This document shows positions 46,675 to 54,997 of a DNA stretch of 64,000 nucleotides, in pieces. This DNA comes from Schlesneria paludicola DSM 18645 (GTDB lineage: Bacteria; Planctomycetota; Planctomycetia; Planctomycetales; Planctomycetaceae). The position numbers were made by a program, and so were the translations under genes. A model generated the notes under the pieces. The model was not told where the DNA came from and did not search any database. It saw only the letters and a list, made by a program, of their open reading frames with translations. The stretch lies in NCBI RefSeq assembly GCF_000255655.1, contig NZ_JH636436.1, forward strand, positions 885,919 to 949,918, read 5' to 3'. Each line of letters starts with the position of its first letter. Position 1 is the stretch's first letter.

Positions 46675-47445
46675 ATGTGTCATCGCTGGCTAACAAGGCT
46701 CATTGCGTCGACTCGTTTGACGTCATTTCTCATCGCGACCGTGGCGATAACGACAATCGCACAATCTACACTTCAAGTCCGCGCCGCCGACCCGTTCTCT
46801 CCGCGTCACAAAGTTGTTCAGGCCAAAGCAACTTCCAGCTCTGAACCGATTGAAATTCGTGAATTCGAAGTCCGAGTCGACAACAAGACCGCCGGCACCC
46901 ATCGGCTGACAATCAAGTCCGAAGGCGAGAAGCAGGAAGTCGGAATCCAAACCGATCTTCGCCTCGATTTTGTGGTCTACGCGTATGTGTTCAAGTTCTC
47001 GGGGACCGAGGTCTGGCACGAGGGGCGACTGCTGCAATCGGACATTCATGTCGAAGATGGCGGAAAGAAACGCGCGTTTTCGCTGAAGTTCGACGGCGAC
47101 ATTCAACAGATTTCGTTCAATGGTAAGCCGGTCAATGGATCGACCAAGGGCGTGATGACCACCGCCTATTGGCAGCTGCCGAGTCATGAAATTCGATCGA
47201 AGCCGTTCCCGATCGTTGATGTCGATAGCGGAAAGACTCATCAGGCCACGTTGACCGCAGTCGGTCCGGCGAGTCTGACCCATGCGGGGCGAGCACTTAA
47301 ATGTCAGCATTTCAAAGTCGATGGGCCATCACCGGCGGAACTCTGGTTCGACGAACAAGGCCGCCTGGTTCGGCAACAGTCGGTCGAAGTGGGGCATACC
47401 GTGGAAATCAAACTCAAACAGATTCGAACGGCCCAAAACGAATGA
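46675..47445 (+). CDS. Exported DUF6134 family protein
   Basis: A 256-residue protein. ATG 46675 follows AGGGAGGAGATC, an excellent ribosome site. Residues 1-38 form a signal peptide (RLTSFLIATVAITTIAQS). The mature domain (REFEVRVDNKTAGTHRLTI, VYAYVFKFSGTEVWHEGRL, TTAYWQLPSHE, ELWFDEQGRLVRQQS) fits the DUF6134 pattern, a beta-rich lipid-tunnel-like fold of unknown role. It precedes the ketosynthase-like pair on the same strand, with a 144-bp gap. A periplasmic role linked to the lipid made by the cluster is possible. Confidence 0.78.
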   Translation: MCHRWLTRLIASTRLTSFLIATVAITTIAQSTLQVRAADPFSPRHKVVQAKATSSSEPIEIREFEVRVDNKTAGTHRLTIKSEGEKQEVGIQTDLRLDFVVYAYVFKFSGTEVWHEGRLLQSDIHVEDGGKKRAFSLKFDGDIQQISFNGKPVNGSTKGVMTTAYWQLPSHEIRSKPFPIVDVDSGKTHQATLTAVGPASLTHAGRALKCQHFKVDGPSPAELWFDEQGRLVRQQSVEVGHTVEIKLKQIRTAQNE

Positions 47446-47589
47446 TCACGTTCACAATGTCCGATGCGCAGACCTGATCGCTGAACTGTCAGATTCAGAT
47501 TGCGACAACCTGTCGGTTTCAGTTCCATTCTTTAATTCAATTCCCCTGGGCATTGTTTGCCCTTCATCCTGCAAAGGATCAACGCGTCG

Positions 47590-48447
47590 ATGAACACCAC
47601 TGCATCGCAGCCACGCGCGTCCGAGACCTGTCGTACATTGGAATGTGAAGTCGTCGCCTATTCGGCGCTTCGCTTTACCCCAGACGACGTGAATGCATTG
47701 CGCAAAAAATCCAAGGAACTCCCCGGGGATCTCGGCAATAGCCTGTTGCGCCACACGGACGAACAGACGCTCGCCGCGCTGGCCACCGTCAAAGATGCGA
47801 TCCAGCAGTTTCCCCAGGCGACATCCGAGTACCGCGATTGGGGCGTCGTCTGTTCCAGTCGCTATTTGGGGCGTACGGCGTTCGCGCAATCACTTGTGAA
47901 GTTCGCGGCCGAAGGGCCGTGGAATGTTTCGGTACAGGTCGTTCCGAACCGGTCATTGCACTCACCCGCAAGCATGGTCGGACTGGCGCTCGGCTGTCAC
48001 GGACCGTGTGTGGGTGTCGGCGGCGGACTCGACGGTGAGACGGATGCCTGGATCACCGCCACATCGCTGCTGGATAATCCCTCGGTCGCTGGGATGTGGA
48101 TGATCTTTTGCGGCTGGGAACCTGATGAATTAATCGATACCGAAGGCGACGCGCTACGCGAGTCTCGCTGTACGGCACTGGCCGTCGCACTGCAACCACT
48201 CACCGCATCGAGTGGCGATGCGCGGATGCGAATTCGATATGACACAGCGGCCCCGACCGACTTGGCCGTTCCTGCCAAGAAGACGGCTCTGTCGCGATTC
48301 GATGCATTGCTATCGGGAACGACCAAGCCACTCGTGGCGATGCTTGGCGGAGGACTTCGCGTCGAATGGGATGCCTTGCCGATTCCAATGACGTCGACGA
48401 TTCCGCTGTCGATCGGGACAAACGAAGAAAAGAAGAAGGCCGCGTAA
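47590..48447 (+). CDS. Ketosynthase-like protein lacking the active-site Cys (chain-length-factor-like)
   Basis: A 285-residue thiolase-fold protein. The start is ATG 47590 with AAAGGATC upstream. LALGCHGPCVGVGGGLDGE aligns with the nucleophile segment of the intact ketosynthase downstream (NLRGPQLTISAACASG): counting from the shared Gly-Pro, the catalytic Cys position is Leu147. The paired active-site His motifs (NAHATGT, TGHLLSAA) are missing too, and the protein is about 120 residues shorter than FabF. It is thus probably non-catalytic and forms a heterodimer with the next gene's product, as KS-beta/chain-length factors do. Gene order and the alignment support this; heterodimer formation is inference. 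Confidence 0.65.
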   Translation: MNTTASQPRASETCRTLECEVVAYSALRFTPDDVNALRKKSKELPGDLGNSLLRHTDEQTLAALATVKDAIQQFPQATSEYRDWGVVCSSRYLGRTAFAQSLVKFAAEGPWNVSVQVVPNRSLHSPASMVGLALGCHGPCVGVGGGLDGETDAWITATSLLDNPSVAGMWMIFCGWEPDELIDTEGDALRESRCTALAVALQPLTASSGDARMRIRYDTAAPTDLAVPAKKTALSRFDALLSGTTKPLVAMLGGGLRVEWDALPIPMTSTIPLSIGTNEEKKKAA

Positions 48448-48569
48448 GTGGGAATGCGACTCGCTTCAATCGACTTGCAGCGTTCAGGAATGCTGTGCAT
48501 GTTCGATCGAGCGATCGTCGCGATGACTGTGAAACACCTCGTGTGATTCCTCGGTGAAAGTAACGAACG

Positions 48570-49790
48570 ATGACGCAAGATTCGATCTGCATTACGGGAG
48601 TGGGACTGACTTGCTCGATGGGGCATTCCTACGACGAATTCACAAACAATCTGCTCTCGCAAGTCTCAGGAATCGAACCGGTCGCGGAATTCGATGTCAG
48701 CGATCACCCCAGTCAAATCGCCAGTTTGATCGGAAAGATTCCCTGCCCCGAAGGGTTCGACGAGACCGAGTACTATTCGCGTCTGCGAATTGAGCAATGC
48801 GGGATCTGGTGTGCTGAAACGGCCATGCGCCACGCCGGCCTGCAGGACCGACCGTCCGGGCTACGGATCGGTCTGGTACTGGGCTTGGGCGCGGAATGGA
48901 TGCAAAGCTGGGAAATGGACTATCGCCGTGGCGGTCGTCGGGCATTCGATCCGACCGAAGAGCCCGCGGGAATGACGACCAAGGTTCATCGGTTCCTCAA
49001 TCTGCGTGGTCCACAACTGACGATCTCGGCCGCATGTGCGAGCGGCAACTGGGCATTGGCTCAAGGCCGCCGCTGGCTGGAAATGGGTTGGGTCGATCTG
49101 TGTTTGGCCGGTGCCTGTGATATCGGAGTGACACCGTTGTCGATGGCTGGTTTCGGTAATCTGCGAGCCTTGTCGCGCAAAAATGACACGCCTCACGCAG
49201 CCCTTCGTCCGTTCGATTCGGATCGCGATGGAATGGTTCTGGGCGAGGGGGGTGCCGTGTTCGTCCTCGAAAAGACTGCGGCGGCCAAGGCCCGCGGCGC
49301 ACGCCGTTACGCCGATGTCGCCGGATTCGGGGCGAGCAGTGATGCCTTTCACATGGTGATCCCCTGTCCCGAACCACAGCATGGAATCGCGGCCATGCAG
49401 CAGGCCCTGGGCGATGCCAGGATTTCTCCAAGCGAAATCGGTTACATCAATGCGCACGCGACCGGAACCCCGGTTGGTGACATTTGCGAGGCAAAGATTC
49501 TTCAGTCGGTTCTCGGTGAGTCCGTCGATCAGGTTCCGATCAGTTCCACCAAATCGCTGACGGGTCACTTGCTGAGCGCTGCGGCGGCGATCGAAGCGGT
49601 GGCCTGCCTGACCGTGCTGGATCAGCAGTTGATTCCTCCGACAATCAATCTGGATCACCCCGATCCGGAATGCGCGATGCTTCGTCACGTCCGGGGAAAG
49701 CCCGAATCCGTCAATGTTGACGTGACGGTGTCAAATTCCTTTGGTTTCGGCGGGAACAACACCTGTTTGGTCCTGAAAAAGGCAGCCTGA
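48570..49790 (+). CDS. Beta-ketoacyl-ACP synthase (FabF-like)
   Basis: A 406-residue condensing enzyme with a complete active site: Cys156 (AACASGN), His296 (NAHATGTPVGD), Lys328 and His333 (SSTKSLTGHLLSAA). The C-terminal SNSFGFGGNNTCLVL loop is intact. It should decarboxylatively condense malonyl-ACP with an acyl-ACP. It lies 122 bp after the Cys-less ketosynthase-like gene and near a dedicated ACP, which together point to a type II secondary lipid or polyketide system rather than primary fatty acid synthesis. The start ATG 48570 has a weak ribosome site (GAAAGTAACGA). Confidence 0.92.
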   Translation: MTQDSICITGVGLTCSMGHSYDEFTNNLLSQVSGIEPVAEFDVSDHPSQIASLIGKIPCPEGFDETEYYSRLRIEQCGIWCAETAMRHAGLQDRPSGLRIGLVLGLGAEWMQSWEMDYRRGGRRAFDPTEEPAGMTTKVHRFLNLRGPQLTISAACASGNWALAQGRRWLEMGWVDLCLAGACDIGVTPLSMAGFGNLRALSRKNDTPHAALRPFDSDRDGMVLGEGGAVFVLEKTAAAKARGARRYADVAGFGASSDAFHMVIPCPEPQHGIAAMQQALGDARISPSEIGYINAHATGTPVGDICEAKILQSVLGESVDQVPISSTKSLTGHLLSAAAAIEAVACLTVLDQQLIPPTINLDHPDPECAMLRHVRGKPESVNVDVTVSNSFGFGGNNTCLVLKKAA

Positions 49791-50006
49791 GCGGTTCGTG
49801 TTCTCGCTCCTAAGGCTCCTCGCTGTCGTCGATTGAGCGAAATCCATAATTTGAATCGAGTTATGGCTGATAGGGGTTTATGGCGTGGATTGGTCCCTTC
49901 GATCGATCCAACCCGCGTGGAATTGTCCTTCCGTCAGAAAGATCCATGAGCGGAAGCTTGACGGAAACGCCTTCCCCGATCATCATTCTCCTCCTGTGAA
50001 ACGCAG

Positions 50007-50091
50007 GCCGAAGTGGCGGAACTGGCAGACGCGCTGGATTCAAAATCCAGTGTCCCTCAAAGACGTGTGGGTTCGAGTCCCACCTTCGGCA
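50007..50091 (+). tRNA. tRNA-Leu (CAA)
   Basis: An 85-nt type II tRNA. The acceptor stem GCCGAAG pairs with CTTCGGC, discriminator A. The D arm contains TGGCGGAACTGGCAGACGC. The anticodon stem CTGGA/TCCAG encloses TTCAAAA, giving anticodon CAA for UUG codons. A long variable arm follows, and the T arm holds GTGGGTTCGAGTCCCAC. No CCA is encoded. The integrase gene directly downstream suggests that the 3' half is the attachment site of the element. Confidence 0.97.
50072..50091 (+). mobile_element. Probable attachment-site core at the tRNA-Leu 3' end
   Basis: The T-arm/acceptor 3' end is the usual crossover core for tyrosine recombinases, and the integrase gene begins on the other side with its 3' end 106 bp away. 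The matching direct repeat should lie at the other end of the element, outside this window, so this is inferred. Confidence 0.5.
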
Positions 50092-50098
50092 CTTGACA

Positions 50099-50140
50099 GC
50101 AAAAGGACTTACATCAATTCGGTGTGAGTCCTTTTGCGTT
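50099..50140 (+). terminator. Terminator-like hairpin after tRNA-Leu
   Basis: GCAAAAGGACTTACA (50099-50113) pairs with TGTGAGTCCTTTTGC (50122-50136) with one G-U pair, then GTTTC. It follows the tRNA by 8 bp and faces the integrase 3' end, so it may end transcripts from both sides. Confidence 0.7.
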
Positions 50141-50196
50141 TCTGGAAAGTTGTTCCACCTGTATTCCACCTCCAGCGAATCAAATCGTCGCGAGGT

Positions 50197-51387
50197 TCAG
50201 CCAGTCTCACCGGCCTTGAGATTTGGCGGAACGAACAGATTTTTCACTTTGCTGTTGTACCGCCGGGCCATATTTACGTACTCGCGGGTCGTTTCCAGGG
50301 ATTTGTGCTGCATGAGCCCCTGAAGTTCGAAGAGGTCCATTGATTCCGCGTTCATGGTCGCAAACCCTCGGCGGACGTCGTGGAAGCCATATGGTTTGCC
50401 GTTTTTCCCGCCCAAGGGCAGGGGGGATTCGTCCGCCAACTTCGCCGCTGCCTGAATCGCTTGGAACTCGGGCCACAGATCGCGTCGATTCTGGTTCCAG
50501 GGAAACACATACTCATCGAAACTGGCCGCCAATGGCCGCAAGTGCGTGATCACAATCTCGTGGAGCGGAATCCTGTCGTCCCGCTTTCCCTTATTTCCTT
50601 CGACCTCGGCCCGAGTGACGGCGTACCCTTGCTCCAAATCGATGTCGGTCCACTTCAGCGACAGCAGCTGCGAGATCCGCCAACCGGTCATGTATGCCGT
50701 GGTCAAAAGCCCTCGCCACCAGATTGCCGGAGCAATGTTCGGAACTCGGGAAGGACGCTTGGCAAAATCGCAGGCAACGTAGATTGCTGTGAAGTGCTCC
50801 GGTGGCATGAATGTCGGAAGCTTCTTCTGTAGCTTCAGCATCCGGACCTTTGGAGCCGCAGCGATGTACTTCCATTCTTCGGCAATGTTCAGGATCGCCC
50901 GCACATATCGGAGTTCTTTGTTTACTGTCGCAGGGGAGACCGTCGGGCGCTCTTTCTTCTTCGCAGACTCAGCCGACTGACCCTTGCTGGCCGACTCCTT
51001 CAGTCGCTTTGTCACGAAGTCGTCGATCTTGGCAGGATTGATCGCGGTGACGGAGTTGGGTTTCGCGACGCGTTGGAAGTTGTTCAATGCGATCTCAGCG
51101 GCCATCCGTGAAGGGCCGTCCATTCGGGAGAGAATCTTCTCCTTGTAGTCAGCCAGCAGCCTCGCCCAGGTCTTCTTTGACTTCGATTGGTACGTACCAG
51201 TGACGAGTTCCGCGTGCGTTTTGTCTGCCAGCTTATTGGCTGCCGACTTTCCGATCTTGCCCGGTCCGCAACTCTTCGTGCATCGTTTGCCTTCAGGATC
51301 GTTCCAGGTGCAGTACCAGCTCGCCTTGTCCTCGCCGTACTTGGCGACTTGGCTCTTGATCTGGTGAACCCAAGCTTTCTTGTCCAT
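50197..51387 (-). CDS. Tyrosine recombinase / integrase
   Basis: A 396-residue phage-type integrase. A short N-terminal region with CTWNDPEGKRCTKSCGPGK precedes a SAM-like core-binding domain (about 70-175). The catalytic domain has Arg237 (TGWRISQLLSLKW), His336-x-x-Arg339 (FHDVRRGFAT), His361 (LMQHKSLETT) and the nucleophile Tyr370 (REYVNMA). All are present, so it is likely active. The gene points toward tRNA-Leu, its 3' end 106 bp from the tRNA, a typical attL layout. It is expected to integrate and, with an excisionase, excise the element. Confidence 0.95.
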   Translation of the reverse strand: MDKKAWVHQIKSQVAKYGEDKASWYCTWNDPEGKRCTKSCGPGKIGKSAANKLADKTHAELVTGTYQSKSKKTWARLLADYKEKILSRMDGPSRMAAEIALNNFQRVAKPNSVTAINPAKIDDFVTKRLKESASKGQSAESAKKKERPTVSPATVNKELRYVRAILNIAEEWKYIAAAPKVRMLKLQKKLPTFMPPEHFTAIYVACDFAKRPSRVPNIAPAIWWRGLLTTAYMTGWRISQLLSLKWTDIDLEQGYAVTRAEVEGNKGKRDDRIPLHEIVITHLRPLAASFDEYVFPWNQNRRDLWPEFQAIQAAAKLADESPLPLGGKNGKPYGFHDVRRGFATMNAESMDLFELQGLMQHKSLETTREYVNMARRYNSKVKNLFVPPNLKAGETG

Positions 51388-51455
51388 GTTGCAATCTTTG
51401 ATCGGAAGAAATGCCCCGGCAGCGAAATGCCGACGGGGCGATGGTTTGACTTTGA

Positions 51456-51707
51456 CTAGGCTACGCGCAATCGCTGCTGCGCCTTCTTGATCCGCTTTGA
51501 CTTTCGCCTGAACTCACGACGCGTCATGGTGACCGAAGTCAAATACTGCAACTGATCCGCCAGGATGTACCCGACCTTGATGTCGATCGGCTGGCCATCA
51601 CGAAGCGAGCTTGCGGTGTTTGCTGCGACCAGCGCCTCTCGCATGCTGGTGAATGACTTTCCCTCTGAAACGTAGATCGCGACGATGTTTTCTGTCGGCG
51701 TGGACAT
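51456..51707 (-). CDS. Small basic protein, unknown function
   Basis: An 83-residue protein with a clear AAAAGGAATACACC before ATG 51707, 68 bp upstream of the integrase gene on the same strand. A central VGYILADQLQYLTSVTMTR is followed by a strongly basic tail (RREFRRKSKRIKKAQQRLR). It might bind nucleic acid. No family recognised. Confidence 0.65.
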   Translation of the reverse strand: MSTPTENIVAIYVSEGKSFTSMREALVAANTASSLRDGQPIDIKVGYILADQLQYLTSVTMTRREFRRKSKRIKKAQQRLRVA

Positions 51708-51802
51708 GGGTGTATTCCTTTTGGCGACTCGTGGTCGCGGATTGATAAATGTCTGAAATGTTGTTGGGTGTGGGAGTCGATTTGCTGATTTCGAGATTCC
51801 CG

Positions 51803-52408
51803 CTATGACGCTTTCACGATGATCGAGAGATCGGACTCAGCGAATGCACAGGCTCGAACGATTTTGACATGCTCAAGACATGACAACCGACCTTGAACCA
51901 GATGAGCCGAATGCTGGGTGTGTGGCGATTCCACCAACTCGCAGCCGCAGTAATCGCAGATCGGAAGTTGCGCCATCAGTTGGGCTTTGAGCTTGGAACG
52001 TTGCTGCTCTTCTTTCCACCGCGCGAGATGTCGATAGCCTTTTGGGGTGATGAACACCCGCTCTTCAGCAATGTTGTCAATCGTGGGAACGTCGCCCGCA
52101 CTCACCGCGAGTTTTGCGGAATCTCTCACTTGGGAAACGTGTTCCGGACAGGCCAACCGACCGCGAACAAGATTCGCACTGTTGAACCGGCCCGAGTGGT
52201 TCACGAGATAACGCCCGCATTCACAGCAGAATGGGACCTGGTTCATCAGCTCGGTTCGTCGATCAATCCGCCGTTGACGACCAGTTCTCTTCGGTGACAG
52301 TTGCGGAACATTCAGCTTGTCTGGTGGGCGTGATTCGGAGCGTTTGGCGCGAAACTCGGCCAGAGGTGCCTTACAAACGGTCGCGACGTGCGAGGGTGCG
52401 CAGTGCAT
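51803..52408 (-). CDS. Protein with two duplicated zinc-binding-like modules
   Basis: A 201-residue protein. I choose the ATG at 52408 because GGAAAGGTG lies 9 bp upstream; the frame is open to 52456 but that start falls inside an inverted-repeat arm. Two similar modules are present: VPFCCECGRYLVN with LVRGRLACPEHV, and LPICDYCGCELVE with LVQGRLSCLEHV. Each supplies C-x2-C and C-x2-H, so each may bind zinc. They are separated by about 65 residues including a Lys/Arg-rich helix. This points to a tandem duplication. No known family was recognised. Same strand as the integrase. Confidence 0.65.
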   Translation of the reverse strand: MHCAPSHVATVCKAPLAEFRAKRSESRPPDKLNVPQLSPKRTGRQRRIDRRTELMNQVPFCCECGRYLVNHSGRFNSANLVRGRLACPEHVSQVRDSAKLAVSAGDVPTIDNIAEERVFITPKGYRHLARWKEEQQRSKLKAQLMAQLPICDYCGCELVESPHTQHSAHLVQGRLSCLEHVKIVRACAFAESDLSIIVKAS

Positions 52409-52448
52409 GGGTATGCACCTTTCCATTCCCCGAGGGATGGGGAAAAGG

Positions 52449-52539
52449 AAGTCCATGCCTGGACCGGCGCCCTAAGAGCAGCAGCGAGCCGCTCCGATGG
52501 ATCGTTAGCCTACCATCACGCCCATCCAGGCATGGACTT
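52449..52539. repeat. Long inverted repeat with T-run
   Basis: AAGTCCATGCCTGGA (52449-52463) and TCCAGGCATGGACTT (52525-52539) are perfect 15-bp inverted arms with a 61-bp spacer. On the + strand the right arm is followed by TTTCTTTCG. The spacer contains a small stem AGCG/CGCT. It could be a terminator, a small RNA or an element-specific site. Confidence 0.7.
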
Positions 52540-52718
52540 TTTCTTTCGCTGAGGTTTTTTAGGTTCGCTGTGACTGCCGACGATTTGAGATGTCGACTGA
52601 TCTCTATAGGGACCGCGAGCATAGCTGAGCCCAGCGACGAAATGCAAGGTCCATTGAATCACTCGAATCGCTCTGTTTGCTCGCGGTCCAGGTGCATGTC
52701 TGGCCAAATCGACCAGTG

Positions 52719-52841
52719 CTACTTCTCCAGGCCCTGGGCGAACTCAACGACGGACTTGTGCAAGTCGCGAGCATTGACGGATTCGGATGGTTGACCAGGG
52801 GACAGTTCTCTGACTTCGATATTAATTAGCTGGTTCGTCAT
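52719..52841 (-). CDS. Truncated antirepressor-like peptide (AntA N-terminus)
   Basis: A 40-residue frame from ATG 52841, 4 bp after the preceding HTH gene, with GGAG about 10 bp upstream. INIEVRELSPGQPSESVNARDLHK resembles the start of phage AntA-type antirepressors (typical core NARDLHxFLEVG), but a stop comes only 16 residues later. It is either a remnant or a real micro-protein. Coupled spacing supports translation; family resemblance is moderate. Confidence 0.45.
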   Translation of the reverse strand: MTNQLINIEVRELSPGQPSESVNARDLHKSVVEFAQGLEK

Positions 52842-52845
52842 CAGA

Positions 52846-53073
52846 TCACTTCTCCAATGTTCGAATGAAGTCGTAGACGGATCGCTTGCAGAAGTAGACT
52901 TTGCCACTTCCTCCCTTACGCAAGAGACCTGATTTTACGTGTCTTTCAATCGACGTTCGCGACATGCCACCAAGCAGCTCTTGAGTTTTTTCGAACGACA
53001 GCAGACCATCGACTCCGTATGGGAAACCCCATTTCCGATCGGTCGCCGTTTCGAGCTTATGTGTTGTCCGCAT
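52846..53073 (-). CDS. Small HTH DNA-binding protein, excisionase-like
   Basis: A 75-residue protein. ATG 53073 follows GGAGGGGG; the longer open frame upstream has no signal. KTQELLGGMSRTSIERHVKSG then GKVYFCKRSVYDFIRTL has the layout of a MerR/excisionase-type winged HTH with a C-terminal helix, as used to bind att or operator DNA. It lies among leftward genes 1.4 kb from the integrase. Excisionase or repressor function is inferred from size and fold. Confidence 0.65.
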   Translation of the reverse strand: MRTTHKLETATDRKWGFPYGVDGLLSFEKTQELLGGMSRTSIERHVKSGLLRKGGSGKVYFCKRSVYDFIRTLEK

Positions 53074-53586
53074 ACCCCCTCCACAGTCGTCATTGATCAC
53101 CCTTGATCGCACACGATTAGCGATCGTTACTGATGTTGATGAGATCGCCCTTCGGCTTGACCCGTGATGAGAGTTTTTCACAAATCTGTGAACAACTTCC
53201 CTACCATGACACCACGTGTTTCTAGCTCTATAGACCTCGAGTCGATCTAGCGTTCAAACAACCGATTTCACTGCCATTTGTCGCCATCTGAGTGCTATGA
53301 CTCTTGGATGTGATCGACTAGGTTTTTGATAAATCCATCAACAACGTCGGCGCTCGTCACGCTCAACAAATTTGGCGAGCAGCTATCACCACAGTTGGAA
53401 TCTATATTTGACATAGATCAATTGATCTATGTCAAATTTCGACATCGCCAAACGTCCGTTTTCGAGCATTTACTCTGTGGTGGCCAGGATGGGCCTCTGT
53501 AGGCGATTTCGCTTCTGGCTGGCTGTTGTGTCGAGTTGTTAAAGATCGGGCGGTATGGCGCAACGTGGCGAGTCGGCTGGACGCTC
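53074..53586. other. A+T-richer control region with a perfect palindrome
   Basis: About 510 bp between two leftward genes, with no supported reading frame. It contains the 32-bp palindrome at 53406-53437 and several GATC-containing short repeats at 53085-53150. A control or replication-origin role is plausible. Confidence 0.55.
53406..53437. promoter_or_regulatory. Perfect 32-bp palindrome, possible operator or origin site
   Basis: The half-site ATTTGACATAGATCAA (53406-53421) is followed without spacer by its exact reverse complement (53422-53437). It contains outward TTGACA-like hexamers in both orientations but no proper -10 at standard spacing. It lies in the 510-bp non-coding gap of the element. 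Confidence 0.75.
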
Positions 53587-54414
53587 TCAGGCAATCTGCC
53601 GATCTTCTGCGAGTTGCCGCATGCGTTCAAGGTCTTCGGGATCGAGTCCGAAGCGATCGCGTGCATAGCCCTCGAATGTTCCGTGAGTTCTGGCGTGCAA
53701 GCGGTAATCTCGCACCCGCTGGAGGGACTCCATGACAGCACCAAGGTTTGCGAGATGTTTCTCGACAACTGCCTCTTCGCGTCGGAGCTTCGGTAGCTCC
53801 TCGAACTTCCAGCCGGGGTGTGGTGATAGGGGATTCTTGGCCTGTGTCGCAGGGATGGGCTGGCACCAATCAACCGTCGATGGTTCTACTCCCATCGATC
53901 GCAACGCAGAGTCCAGTCCATCGTGTTCGACGCAGCGATCCAGCAGCGTGATTACATTCCCCTGGCGAACCCCAACCTGGGAGAATCCAGGCTGGCGAGG
54001 CATCGACTGCACCACGGCGCAATCGTAATCATCCCTGAGGAGGCCTATCACCAACTGACCGGCGACCGGTGGATGGAACGACAACTGGTCTCGACCTTCA
54101 CTTGTCGCGCGATGCGAGGACAGCTTTTTGAGCACTGCTCGCAAGGTCAGGCCCGGGGTTTCAGCCAGCAGATTTTCAACCCTCGCCCAGTTCGTTGCGA
54201 GTCGCATGTAATTGCAGGCCGTGACAACTGCGAAGAGCATGTTGCCGTGGATCCAGCCGTGAAACTTGCCGTGTGGCAACGCGCGTCGAATGTCGTGCAG
54301 TGACTCACCAGCGGCACGTGCGAAGTGCAACGCATCGTTTGAGGCTCGTTCGAACTGCGCGTGTTGCTCACGGGCCTGTAGCGTGAGCGCCAATAGATCC
54401 ATCGATTCAGTCAT
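53587..54414 (-). CDS. DUF3102-like protein
   Basis: A 275-residue protein starting at ATG 54414 with AAAGGGA upstream. The N-terminal 90 residues (HFARAAGESLHDIRRALPHG, CNYMRLATNWARV) match the DUF3102 layout seen in phage and plasmid proteins. The middle is charged and variable. The C-terminal helix (RMRQLAEDR) may mediate assembly. DUF3102 proteins are thought to be element maintenance factors, but no function is established. It lies between the non-coding control region and a leftward gene group. Confidence 0.65.
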   Translation of the reverse strand: MTESMDLLALTLQAREQHAQFERASNDALHFARAAGESLHDIRRALPHGKFHGWIHGNMLFAVVTACNYMRLATNWARVENLLAETPGLTLRAVLKKLSSHRATSEGRDQLSFHPPVAGQLVIGLLRDDYDCAVVQSMPRQPGFSQVGVRQGNVITLLDRCVEHDGLDSALRSMGVEPSTVDWCQPIPATQAKNPLSPHPGWKFEELPKLRREEAVVEKHLANLGAVMESLQRVRDYRLHARTHGTFEGYARDRFGLDPEDLERMRQLAEDRQIA

Positions 54415-54517
54415 GGGTTTTCCCTTTCCGTGGGATCTGCCTCGTAGAAAACCCGCGAGGTTTCGGGTGTTTGCGGGACGCACTTTGCGTAACCCGTTTT
54501 TCAGCACACGTTTGTGC

Positions 54518-54997
54518 TCATTTGTTGCTTGTGCTTGTGGTCGAGTCGTCCGATGCAAGTGCGGTTTTCGAGGTGCTGTTTGAGACCATCTCCCCTTCCC
54601 CCACCAACTCTCGCACCCTGTCGATCATGCTTTCGTGAAGGATCGCGTACACGGGGCCAGGGCGTTCGATCTGTTTCTCACGCACCTTGAGCTCGACCAT
54701 CACCGATCCAACCAGAGGCTTCAAGAAGCCCGCTTCTCTGAGTTTGATACGCAGTTCGGATGCGGGTATCGGTCCATGGATCAGTAGCTTTGCTATCTCG
54801 CGAGCGCAGTTTTTCCGGTGATCTTCGTCAACGGTTTTCGGCATGCGTCGCTCACGTCTCTTCTTCTCGCGGCGTTGTCTGGCGCGATCGATTCGAGCTC
54901 GCTCACGGAAAAACTCCGGGCATTCGACGGCGATGTACGTTTGAATAAACGCTTTCAGTAACTGTTCACCTGGATCACTCCTCGGTTGTTTTTTCAT
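54518..54997 (-). CDS. Helical basic protein with winged-HTH-like C-terminus
   Basis: A 159-residue protein. ATG 54997 follows GAAGGAGCGATC and overlaps the upstream gene's stop by 4 bp (ATGA). An Arg-rich helix (RARIDRARQRREKKRRERR) lies at about 33-51. NCAREIAKLLIHGPIPASEL followed by GFLKPLVGSVMVELK resembles a small winged HTH. The tail is Ser/Thr-rich. It is probably DNA-binding; no family assigned. Confidence 0.6.
   Translation of the reverse strand: MKKQPRSDPGEQLLKAFIQTYIAVECPEFFRERARIDRARQRREKKRRERRMPKTVDEDHRKNCAREIAKLLIHGPIPASELRIKLREAGFLKPLVGSVMVELKVREKQIERPGPVYAILHESMIDRVRELVGEGEMVSNSTSKTALASDDSTTSTSNK

Noticed and set aside
48861..49688. 275-codon leftward frame opposite the ketosynthase
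   Set aside because: Antisense to an enzyme with intact catalytic residues; no start signal.
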